Shown one piece after another: positions 40,640 to 47,636 of a stretch of 47,636 nucleotides of DNA. Under the pieces are notes generated by a model, which was given only the letters and a program-made list of their open reading frames with translations, made no database searches and had not been told where the DNA came from. This DNA comes from a virus: IMG/VR virus record IMGVR_UViG_3300032308_002457, positions 1 to 47,636 of that record, one strand, 5' to 3'. The translations under genes were made by a program, and so were the position numbers. Position 1 is the stretch's first letter; every line of letters begins with the position of its first letter.

Positions 40640-41500
40640 ATGAGCAAATATACATCATCGTTATTCGAATCAATCAAAGAGACATTGACTAAAAACACAA
40701 GCACAGAAAGTGTATTTAAAGACTTTCTTAAAATGGAAGTCGATAAGACATACATTGTTCGTCTTATCCCAAATGTTAAAAATCCGGAAAGAACATTATT
40801 TCACTATTATAATCACACATGGAAAAGTAACTTAAATAATCAAGTTGTTTCTGTCTTGTGTCCAAATACTTACGGAGACCGTTGTCCTATTGATGAATAT
40901 CGTTCTAAGATTTATAATGGAAAGAATGAATCGGAAATTGACACAATTCGTCCGATTAAAAGAAACGAAAATTGGTTAGTTAATGTCTTTGTTATCAAAG
41001 ACCCAACAAATCCAGAAAATCAAGGAAAGGTAAAAATTCTTCGTTATGGTAAACAATTGGCAAAAATTATCGAATCTGCAATTTCTGGTGATGATGCTGA
41101 TGAATTTGGAGAAAAAATCTTTGACCTTTCAGAAAAGGGATGTAATTTGAAAATCAAAGTAGAAAAAAATGAAGGAGGATATGCAACTTATGTTGGTTCC
41201 AAATTTATGTCTCCTTGCAAATTAGAAGGAAATGAAAATGTGGATGAATTGTACAATTCTACCAATGAATTGGACGCTATTTTTGAACACAAATCTTATG
41301 ATGATATTAAGAAATTATTTAAGGTTCATTTCTTGGGAGAAGTCGAAGATTCTAAACCCGAAGAAGTCGTAAGAGAAGATCGCCGTGAAGAAATTGCAGT
41401 TTCTAATATTAAAGAAACTGTAAAAACAGAAAGCATTTCTTCTGATGATGAATTGTCAGAAGAAGATAAAAAAATGCAAGAAATTTTGAACGATCTTTAA
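40640..41500 (+). CDS. 32: Single-stranded DNA-binding protein gp32
   Basis: This 286-residue protein, close to T4 gp32 (301), has a basic N-terminus with KYTSSLFESIKETLTK (cooperativity part), an OB-fold core with YIVRLIPNVKNPERT, LFHYYNHTW, and NWLVNVFVIKDPTNPENQGKVKILRYGKQL, and an acidic tail ending in SDDELSEEDKKMQEILNDL-like residues. The zinc region has His55/His59, Cys74 and Cys82, but the fourth T4 Cys (CPxC) is Asp85 (CPID), so zinc binding may be lost. It coats single-stranded DNA in replication and recombination. Confidence 0.92.
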   Translation: MSKYTSSLFESIKETLTKNTSTESVFKDFLKMEVDKTYIVRLIPNVKNPERTLFHYYNHTWKSNLNNQVVSVLCPNTYGDRCPIDEYRSKIYNGKNESEIDTIRPIKRNENWLVNVFVIKDPTNPENQGKVKILRYGKQLAKIIESAISGDDADEFGEKIFDLSEKGCNLKIKVEKNEGGYATYVGSKFMSPCKLEGNENVDELYNSTNELDAIFEHKSYDDIKKLFKVHFLGEVEDSKPEEVVREDRREEIAVSNIKETVKTESISSDDELSEEDKKMQEILNDL

Positions 41501-41503
41501 TAA

Positions 41504-41989
41504 ATGAATCCATCCAGAGAAGATCATCTAGAAGCTGCAAAGCTTGCTAAATCAATTAGCTCTCAGCTTAATATGATTGATAGATTTTCAACGGAAAGAA
41601 GAGATTTACCGGCAAATAGAATAGACATTAATAAATTTATTGCACAAGTTGTGCAACCAAATTCTATTGTTGCAAACAACAATAGAGGGTATATTCCAGA
41701 AGATATGGTACAAAAAATGGTACCTGATAATTCACTTTATAGTAAGCCTGAAAATTTACCACAAAGTATTAATATAACCCAACCCCCACAACAACAAAAC
41801 AAAGAAGCTCCAGAGCCTATTGTGGCTCCGCAACAACCAATACAACAAGCCTCTAATAACACAAACTATCAACTTTCAGAAGATAAAGTCGATAGCTTAG
41901 AAAGAATTGCTAAAGCAATGGAGAAATTTGTTGACTGTTATGTAAAATATCATACAATAGAAGATAAAGAAAAAGTCTTAAATGAGTGA
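41504..41989 (+). CDS. Hypothetical Gln/Pro-rich protein
   Basis: This 161-residue protein lies between genes 32 and 45. The N-terminus is helical (EDHLEAAKLAKSISSQLNMID). Residues about 80-125 are Gln/Pro/Asn-rich and likely disordered (QPPQQQNKEAPEP, APQQPIQQA). The C-terminus is a helix DSLERIAKAMEKFVDCYVKYH. It starts 3 bp after gene 32 and its stop lies within the gene 45 start, so it is co-translated with the clamp. I recognise no family. A replisome linker or virion protein are both possible. Confidence 0.6.
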   Translation: MNPSREDHLEAAKLAKSISSQLNMIDRFSTERRDLPANRIDINKFIAQVVQPNSIVANNNRGYIPEDMVQKMVPDNSLYSKPENLPQSINITQPPQQQNKEAPEPIVAPQQPIQQASNNTNYQLSEDKVDSLERIAKAMEKFVDCYVKYHTIEDKEKVLNE

Positions 41990-42737
41990 TATTGTCTTAC
42001 CCGTTCCTAAAACATATTTGGAAAAATTTTTAAAACCTGTTAGTAGAATCAGTGAAAGTTGTATTTTAAAATTTTCCGAAGATTTGCTTTATACTGTTTG
42101 TGCTCCACCAAACAATTCTTTGATTTTATATGCAGCAATCAAATTGCCTATTAAAGTCGAAGCACAAAAACTTAATATAATTAACATCAAAAAACTTTTA
42201 ACTGGATTTGATTGTCTAGGAGATGATGGAGAATTTTCTATGGTTCTTAATAAGAACCACATAAAATGTGAAATGTTCGATTCAGATACGAACGATGGAG
42301 TTCATTTTAAATATCATCTTGTCGATGATGGTATTATTAAAGAATCAACAGTAAACATTCAAAAAATAGCAAAATTAAAGTTTGATACAGAATTTGAAAT
42401 TTTTCCGGAAAAAATAAAAAAAATAATTTCGGCATACTCCTTTGCCTCTGATGCATCTAAAATTTACTTTTACAGTAAAAATAAAAAAATTTATGGTGAA
42501 ATTGATGATAAAACAATTCAAAATATTGACAATCTTTCGCTTTTAATATCCCCCAAAACCATTGGAGAAGATTTACAAAATCCTTTGCCAATCAATATAG
42601 AAATATTTAAAAACTTATCAATGACAAAAAATCCAGTAAAGGTAAAAATAAATAACGAATTCAACGTGTTTGTCTTCCAAGTACAAGAAGAAGAAAATAT
42701 AGATTTAAAATATATCGTTTCTGCACTTGTTAAATAA
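41982..42737 (+). CDS. 45: Sliding clamp gp45
   Basis: This 251-residue protein, slightly longer than T4 gp45 (228), has the clamp layout of two similar domains of alternating strands and helices. The N-terminal part has YLEKFLKPVSRISESCILKFSEDLLYTV, a middle linker VHFKYHLVDDGII, and the C-terminus DLKYIVSALVK typical of gp45. The clamp ring holds gp43 on DNA and also activates gp55-dependent late transcription. The clamp-loader genes 44 and 62 are not in the window. It overlaps the previous gene by 8 bp. Confidence 0.85.
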   Translation: MSDIVLPVPKTYLEKFLKPVSRISESCILKFSEDLLYTVCAPPNNSLILYAAIKLPIKVEAQKLNIINIKKLLTGFDCLGDDGEFSMVLNKNHIKCEMFDSDTNDGVHFKYHLVDDGIIKESTVNIQKIAKLKFDTEFEIFPEKIKKIISAYSFASDASKIYFYSKNKKIYGEIDDKTIQNIDNLSLLISPKTIGEDLQNPLPINIEIFKNLSMTKNPVKVKINNEFNVFVFQVQEEENIDLKYIVSALVK

Positions 42738-42759
42738 CTAAATTAGAATAAATTATTTT

Positions 42760-43104
42760 ATGGCTAGAAATAAAATAACAACTGTCAGTTACTTCATAAA
42801 AAGATTACGTGATTCTGGTTACATTTGCGATAAAATCTTTACAGACTATTCTGATTCAGATCCCAGATGTTGGACCGTTATTGTTGATCCCAGATTTTCA
42901 TCTGTTCTTATAACGTGTTATAATAATAAAAATTATTTAGGAGAAGAATACTTTGAAATTACAGACGGAAATCAATTTATTCCGGAAAATTTTAAAATTA
43001 AAACTTCTTCTGTTGAAGTTTTAATAGAATATCTCGTAAAATTCGGTATTAATAATAAATCAAATAAGTATAATAAAGATTATGGCAACGCCGAAAAAGA
43101 ATAA
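42760..43104 (+). CDS. Hypothetical protein after clamp
   Basis: This 114-residue protein begins TTVSYFIKRLRDSGYICDKIF, then DPRCWTVIVDPRFSSVLITCYNN, and ends with helix SSVEVLIEYLVKFGI. It has an alpha-beta look with no known motif. Its 3' end overlaps the next gene by 23 bp. A weak TTGTTA (42727) and TAAATT (42749-42754), 16 bp apart, end 5 bp before the ATG. Function unknown. Confidence 0.6.
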   Translation: MARNKITTVSYFIKRLRDSGYICDKIFTDYSDSDPRCWTVIVDPRFSSVLITCYNNKNYLGEEYFEITDGNQFIPENFKIKTSSVEVLIEYLVKFGINNKSNKYNKDYGNAEKE

Positions 43105-43447
43105 AAAAGTGTTAAAACAATCGCAAATGCCATCACTGTCTGCAGATGTTTCATTGGAGTTCACAGCAGAAAAAATTTTTGACGAAGTTAATAAAAAAGA
43201 ATTACAAAAAAGTTTGGACCGTTGGCTTAAAGAAAACCAATCCCGAAATGCTATTGCTATGCGAGATCTTGGTTTGTTAAAATCAATTGTAGCTGAATAT
43301 TTGGACGCTTTTATAGTTTTTGGCTATAACTTGGAAGGCGAGAGAGTAATTTTACAAAATTTTCAAAAAGCCAGAGATAGAGATGCGATAATGGAATTTT
43401 TGAAAACTATTTTTATCAAACAGCAACAAGAAAATTTCTTAGATTAA
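43082..43447 (+). CDS. Hypothetical helical protein
   Basis: This 121-residue protein has a basic N-terminus (PKKNKKVLKQ), then helices ELQKSLDRWLKENQSRN and MRDLGLLKSIVAEYLDAFIVFGYNLEG, and a tail QQQENFLD. Its size and position after the clamp made me consider a gp33-like late co-activator, but the sequence does not support that. Overlapping starts and stops tie it to the gene 45 operon. Function unknown. Confidence 0.62.
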   Translation: MATPKKNKKVLKQSQMPSLSADVSLEFTAEKIFDEVNKKELQKSLDRWLKENQSRNAIAMRDLGLLKSIVAEYLDAFIVFGYNLEGERVILQNFQKARDRDAIMEFLKTIFIKQQQENFLD

Positions 43448-43448
43448 A

Positions 43449-44279
43449 ATGCCTTTTTATCAGAATCCATACGTAAATCAAAATTATATTTTACCAACAT
43501 ATTCCGCATTAAGTGCGTTTCCTGCTGCAACATCAGGTTGGAATATTTTGGAAAGATTTGATGCTACTCCCTATTTGTGTCAACTTTTGAAATTGGCAAA
43601 CATACCAAATGTTGATCCAGTTATTCGGATAGAAAATGAAAATGGATTTGATTATGAACATTATTTAGATTCTTTTTATGCACAACTCAGTTCAATGCGA
43701 AGCGATTCTCGCGTAAGTTTTGGTGATGTTTGGACTGAAGTATCTACAGTATTTTTACCTCGTTCTTTAACGCAAATTGAAATTGCCCAAGCAGGGGGAT
43801 GTCAAGTTATTAATAATTATATTTGTGATGCAAATGGAATAAAAATTAAAGAAGCATCCTCTTCTTGTAAAGAAGGTGAAGAGTTTTTAAAACCAATTTC
43901 TAGTCAAGAAATAACAAATTTTGTTACAGATTATATTCAAAATAGATATAATAGCTATTCTGATGGTTTTGTTGAATATATCAATAAAAATTATAGAAGT
44001 CAGGGATGGACAATAAAATTAATTTTTTATAATAAAATATATTTCTTTTATGTTGAAGCTTCAAAAGTAATGACAAGAGTAATAAACGGGGTGAATACAC
44101 AATTCACAGACAAAAAGTTTTTCAAATATTATCAAGATTCAAAACATTATATATCAGAAAAAATGGGAATTCCCATTACAGTAAATAGTGGTTTTGGATT
44201 TGATGAAGAGCCGGAAAATTATGTAGAATTATCAGAAGCTATTGTTTTAGATCCCATTCCAGATTATAGATTGCTTTAA
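43449..44279 (+). CDS. Hypothetical protein, possible virion component
   Basis: This 276-residue protein starts 1 bp after the previous stop. It is Tyr/Asn/Phe-rich with a Cys pair region (GGCQVINNYICD, then SSSCKEGE), a composition more like the virion genes than the replication genes. No domain is recognised. Its stop overlaps the stop of the leftward spike gene in the shared bases TTAA (44276-44279), so the two transcription units converge with no spacer. A baseplate role is a guess from position. Confidence 0.6.
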   Translation: MPFYQNPYVNQNYILPTYSALSAFPAATSGWNILERFDATPYLCQLLKLANIPNVDPVIRIENENGFDYEHYLDSFYAQLSSMRSDSRVSFGDVWTEVSTVFLPRSLTQIEIAQAGGCQVINNYICDANGIKIKEASSSCKEGEEFLKPISSQEITNFVTDYIQNRYNSYSDGFVEYINKNYRSQGWTIKLIFYNKIYFFYVEASKVMTRVINGVNTQFTDKKFFKYYQDSKHYISEKMGIPITVNSGFGFDEEPENYVELSEAIVLDPIPDYRLL

Positions 44280-46348
44280 CATTTAGTTTCATCTATCTTT
44301 TCCGAGTTTTCGTTTACAGTTAAATTTGTGATATCTATCGGACAATCTGTATCCAAACTAAATCTTATTTTATCTGCAGGTTGAATTTGTCCTTCTGAAT
44401 CATAACTCCATTGTCCGGATGAAACATTTGGTGTAATGTTTACAAAATCGTAATCTCCATAAGCATCACTACCAATTATTCCAAACCTTGCATTTCTAGC
44501 AACAACTGCTTGAGATGCATTACTATTTGGAGATCCGAAACCAAATCCAGCACCACCACAAGATCCTCCATAGGATTTTGGGCCTGGTGTAGGACCGTCA
44601 GCAATTTCATTAGCAGGTGTTGGTACGTGACTACCATCAGTCGCAGCACTACCCCACGATTCTCTATCATCTAAGTATTGTCCATGCGGAACCGTATGAT
44701 CATGCGTATGCGTTTGAGGAGTTACTGGATGGGTGTGTTTAAAATTCCAAACTGGCAAAAACATAGGAGGGCAATAAGGAGGACATCCAAAGAAAAAAGC
44801 AAATCCAGTAATCAAAGGTTCGACTGTAGCACCCATTACTGCTAAATTAAAAGACTCCATGGCTATAGTAAAAATACCATTCGGTTCCATTGCGTAACCG
44901 GGTATTATATCACGAGAAATAAGCTGAACAGCTTTATCTGCAACAGTCAAAGCTTGCCCACTACCAACCCATTGTGGACCGTTTACAACCGTTTTAGATG
45001 ATCCAGAATGAGTTGTTTGTAATCGCATAGAGCGAGTTATTAAAGATGGTGCAGAAAGATTCCCATCTATTCTCAAGCTTCCTAATGTGGTAAAGTTTCC
45101 ATTTACAGCCAATGCACCTGTAACCAAAGTATGATTAGCATCTAGTTTTATACCCTCTGTTCCGCTTCTATCGTTTCCATAAATGTTAACATTTTTTCCT
45201 TTTATAGAGGTTACATTATCTGATGCAAAAACAGCTTCTGCGGATCCGGCAGTAATCGTTACGCTTCCAAACTGCATTTCACCATGACCTTTGGTAAGTA
45301 TGTCGAGACCGGGACTTCCTGCTTCTAATAAAATTTTTTCTGATGCATGTAAGTTAAAATTTCCAACCTTTGTTGCTGGATTTGTTTTTACAATTCGTTT
45401 TGCACTGCCTTTGCCACTAACTGCCATATATGCTTTTGTGGATTTGTCTGGCTCATGTCTAAATTCTCCGCTATGAAAAGTTCCAGTATCAACATAAGCA
45501 GGAGAGTTGTTTATACCAAGTCCAGTTTTTATTGTAAGATCTCCGGAATATATTTCTGCTTTGTTACCGCCTTTTAATTTTGCTGCCTGTTTATCAATTT
45601 CTTCCGATCTTTTTTTAAATTCTTCAATTGCTGCTTTGTTTCCTTCTTCTAATTTTTTTTGTGGCGATTGTATTTTTCCATTTTTACATCCTTTGTTTCC
45701 ACAAGTACCGCCCAATAAATCCTGTCCAGTAGCTTCATCCAGCATAGGAGCTATTAAAAAATTATATATACTCTGTAAAACATCTATGGCAAACGCTCCA
45801 ACATACGGAATCAAATACTTTCTTAAAGTTTTAAAAAGTCGAATGCCAAATCCGCTTTTTCTGTTTACCAAATATTTTTTTGCACATGTTGGGCATTCTA
45901 CTTCATCGCCTTTGGTACTTTTGATTTTATCAACTTTTTTTTGTTCTATCTCTTCATAGATTTTATCCAATGCTTTTGCTGCTTTTATCTGTTCTGATGT
46001 TTGTTTTCCGGTAACAACAACATCATCATTTTGCATATATACGTATTTTGTGCCACGAACTTTTTCTACTTTATTTCCACGGGTGTCTATATAAACATTT
46101 GAACCATTTAAACTTATATCTCCGTGCGTTTCGATTCCAATACCGCCACCAGTCATATACATTCGACTGTTTCCGCTATATACTTCCGTTCTAGTTTCTG
46201 TCGTTGGAACAGAACTACTATTATCTTTTTTGACACCTCCAGAAAAAACAACCCCTCCACCAAAAGTTTTTATTGCATCGTGATGTCTTACTTCTCTTTT
46301 TTTACTTGTTGTTCTTGTATTTGGATTTTTTGGATTTTGTAATAACAT
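44276..46348 (-). CDS. Baseplate spike/beta-helix protein with His-rich tip motif (gp5 C-terminal-like)
   Basis: This 690-residue protein has Gly/Val/Thr-rich strands typical of a triple-stranded beta-helix (VYSGNSRMYMTGGGIGIETHGDI, GSVTITAGSAEAVF, TSIKGKNVNIYGND, HTLVTGALAVNGNF). Residues about 150-220 hold a zinc-ribbon candidate (CPTC and CGNKGC), with a hydrophobic segment between. Near residues 535-555 is a His cluster, KHTHPVTPQTHTHDHTVPH, like HxH iron sites at fibre and spike tips. It lies 6 bp after the gp5-like peptidase gene. In T4 both parts are one polypeptide (gp5), cleaved after assembly; here they are separate genes. The Gly-rich C-terminus GGSCGGAGFGFGSP is unusual. Confidence 0.72.
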   Translation of the reverse strand: MLLQNPKNPNTRTTSKKREVRHHDAIKTFGGGVVFSGGVKKDNSSSVPTTETRTEVYSGNSRMYMTGGGIGIETHGDISLNGSNVYIDTRGNKVEKVRGTKYVYMQNDDVVVTGKQTSEQIKAAKALDKIYEEIEQKKVDKIKSTKGDEVECPTCAKKYLVNRKSGFGIRLFKTLRKYLIPYVGAFAIDVLQSIYNFLIAPMLDEATGQDLLGGTCGNKGCKNGKIQSPQKKLEEGNKAAIEEFKKRSEEIDKQAAKLKGGNKAEIYSGDLTIKTGLGINNSPAYVDTGTFHSGEFRHEPDKSTKAYMAVSGKGSAKRIVKTNPATKVGNFNLHASEKILLEAGSPGLDILTKGHGEMQFGSVTITAGSAEAVFASDNVTSIKGKNVNIYGNDRSGTEGIKLDANHTLVTGALAVNGNFTTLGSLRIDGNLSAPSLITRSMRLQTTHSGSSKTVVNGPQWVGSGQALTVADKAVQLISRDIIPGYAMEPNGIFTIAMESFNLAVMGATVEPLITGFAFFFGCPPYCPPMFLPVWNFKHTHPVTPQTHTHDHTVPHGQYLDDRESWGSAATDGSHVPTPANEIADGPTPGPKSYGGSCGGAGFGFGSPNSNASQAVVARNARFGIIGSDAYGDYDFVNITPNVSSGQWSYDSEGQIQPADKIRFSLDTDCPIDITNLTVNENSEKIDETKC

Positions 46349-46354
46349 AATATA

Positions 46355-47636
46355 TTAAGCAAAAAGGGTATCAATTCTGCTAGGATCATTTTGAAGTTCT
46401 TGACTTATAGAAGATGGATCAGTAACTTGGGCAAAATATATAGGTCTTTGTATATCGCCCCCATAAAAAAATACCCAAACTTTTGCTAGATGACTTATTG
46501 TAGAAAATGTTCCAGTTGCAGTTCCTGCTCCACCATAAGGAGCAGCACTGTTTCCGTCTGCGAAATCGTTTGGCTGACTGGGTGTAGATGGTGCAGAAGC
46601 GTCTGATGATGCTAGTGTGGCAGGATCTACTCCATCAGGATATTGTCCATCTTCTCCTGCAGAAAATGCAGCTCGAATAGCAGGACTGATCACCCCCTTC
46701 CTTACCGCTTCATCATAATTTATATCATCTCCTCCGCTATATGCCCATTTCGGTGCTCTATCTGTTCTATTATCAAAATGTAATCCCGTCTGTTTACCAT
46801 CTCTTTGTGGAGTCATACCAAATCCTACATTATAACCTTGCGCTCTCCAAGCTTGAACTAAAGGAGCTAATTGATCTCCAGCTAAAGCTTGGCTTTGACC
46901 AGGAACTGTAACATAAAAATCTATCGCTCTTCCACCTTCATGTCTTCCACTACCACCTGATCTTCCTGCACTATATATATTCAACACCGCACCTTCTCCA
47001 TATACACTTTTAGTAGTGTTATAAACATCATTTAAAAGTTTTTGATCCGGCTTATATGCAGCAGAATCTGCGTCTAATGTATAATCTTTGTTTAAAATAG
47101 GAACACTCGGTTGACTTTGAGCAGGAGCTATGGGTTCTCCTGTTTGATCTGATCCTGTTGGAGTTGACGGAACTAAAGTCGAATCATCATCTACTGAAGA
47201 ATCAGATGTTCCTGTAGGCGATTTATCCTCAAATGAAGGTAAATCGGGTTCTACTGGAGGCATTCCTTCTCCACTGCCTGCTGCATTATTTGCATCATTA
47301 TCAGTAATTGTTCCTGTATCAGGAGTTGGCACACTTCCTGATACAGGAAGTGGTATACTAAAATCTGCTGCTAAATCTCCTGCAGGTACAGACTCTGGTG
47401 CCATATCAAGACCGCCATCATCAGTTACAACAACATCTTCGGGATTGCTACTAGAAATACCTGTAGCAGAATTTGCAAAAAATGGTGCTCCTCCACCAAT
47501 CAAAGGAGACGCACATTCTGCCCAAGGCAAAGAATTTCTCAAACGATTCAGCATTTCCTCGGTTATTTTTTTAGATTTGTCTATTGTATTATTATTCCAA
47601 CCTTCGTATAAAGTATTTGTTATTGAAGGAACCCAA
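46355..47636 (-). CDS. 5: gp5-like baseplate hub protein with inserted M15-like peptidase (5' end outside window)
   Basis: The frame is open to the right edge (27 codons beyond the Met at 47554), so the start is missing. The LPWAECASPLIGGG segment and, 340 residues later, VWVFFYGGDIQRPIYFAQV are the two parts of a gp5-type OB-fold. Between them lies an acidic Ser/Thr/Pro linker (about 31-155 from the Met), then a peptidase-like domain (about 160-300) with GRHEGGRAIDF matching the M15 HxxGxAxD zinc motif (His205, Asp212) and GLHFD (His259). T4 gp5 instead carries a lysozyme after its OB-fold. The protein would locally cut peptidoglycan at injection. Zinc site by pattern only. Confidence 0.78.
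   Translation of the reverse strand, partial: WVPSITNTLYEGWNNNTIDKSKKITEEMLNRLRNSLPWAECASPLIGGGAPFFANSATGISSSNPEDVVVTDDGGLDMAPESVPAGDLAADFSIPLPVSGSVPTPDTGTITDNDANNAAGSGEGMPPVEPDLPSFEDKSPTGTSDSSVDDDSTLVPSTPTGSDQTGEPIAPAQSQPSVPILNKDYTLDADSAAYKPDQKLLNDVYNTTKSVYGEGAVLNIYSAGRSGGSGRHEGGRAIDFYVTVPGQSQALAGDQLAPLVQAWRAQGYNVGFGMTPQRDGKQTGLHFDNRTDRAPKWAYSGGDDINYDEAVRKGVISPAIRAAFSAGEDGQYPDGVDPATLASSDASAPSTPSQPNDFADGNSAAPYGGAGTATGTFSTISHLAKVWVFFYGGDIQRPIYFAQVTDPSSISQELQNDPSRIDTLFA

Noticed and set aside
43082-43447. gp33 late co-activator assignment
   Set aside because: Size and position fit, but no residue pattern of gp33 and no clear hydrophobic clamp-binding tail is seen.
1-47636. tRNA genes, CRISPR arrays, insertion sequences
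   Set aside because: No cloverleaf with CCA-end geometry, no regularly spaced repeats and no transposase motifs were seen. Nearly all bases are in well-supported genes.

Overview
This window is a densely packed piece of a tailed-phage genome (a myovirus of the T4 type) with a very low GC content, often 20-35% by eye. The evidence is a nearly complete set of T4-type DNA replication, recombination and late-transcription proteins: UvsY, UvsW, gp55 sigma, gp47, gp46, gp43 polymerase, UvsX, gp41 helicase, a gp59-like loader, gp32 and gp45 clamp. Tail-fibre and baseplate-spike genes flank them. The host cannot be named. A lipoprotein in the lysis cassette and the peptidoglycan-degrading M15 domains suggest a Gram-negative host. 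TTGATT/CATAAT-type promoters and one perfect AGGAGG site suggest ordinary sigma70 and ribosome recognition. Every intergenic gap is shorter than about 125 bp, and I saw no tRNA, CRISPR or insertion sequence.

Layout. (1) 1-11461, plus strand: virion and adhesion genes. These are a partial protein, a 1955-residue beta-rich protein with a PKD-like and an NHL-propeller-like region, a 1032-residue fibre ending in an S74 intramolecular chaperone, and a plant-type leucine-rich-repeat protein. The end of the fibre and the LRR gene are visibly richer in GC than their neighbours. (2) 11537-13501: a lysis cassette of lipoprotein, coiled-coil membrane protein, holin-like protein and M15 endolysin. (3) 13557-16244: an HNH endonuclease, an unknown gene, then four leftward genes including a GIY-YIG protein and a two-zinc-knuckle protein. 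(4) 16277-19823: uvsY-uvsW-55-47, overlapping end to end. (5) 19820-29388: an eleven-gene glycan island with GT-A, GT-B, exostosin-like and beta-1,4-galactosyltransferase-like enzymes plus two methyltransferase-like proteins. It lies exactly between genes 47 and 46, whose products form one nuclease complex. (6) 29455-43447: gene 46, another glycosyltransferase, polymerase, thyX, a second HNH gene, an Sm-like candidate, uvsX, 41, 59-like, 32, 45 and small unknown genes. (7) 43449-47636: an unknown gene converging on two leftward baseplate-spike genes. One of these is a gp5-type OB-fold protein with an M15-like peptidase inserted in the OB region.

How it fits together. gp43, gp41, gp59-like, gp32 and gp45 would form the replisome. 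UvsX, UvsY, UvsW and gp46/47 would drive recombination-dependent replication. gp55 with gp45 would switch on late genes from TATAAATA-like sites, which are seen before virion, lysis and HNH genes. ThyX supplies dTMP. The glycan island is transcribed in the same direction as the recombination genes, so it may act early or in the middle of infection, either on virion proteins or on host surface sugars.

Most notable are the glycan island, the peptidase-in-OB-fold spike, and a recurring promoter geometry. In that geometry the -10 box ends only 5-8 bases before the start codon, which predicts leaderless or nearly leaderless mRNAs.
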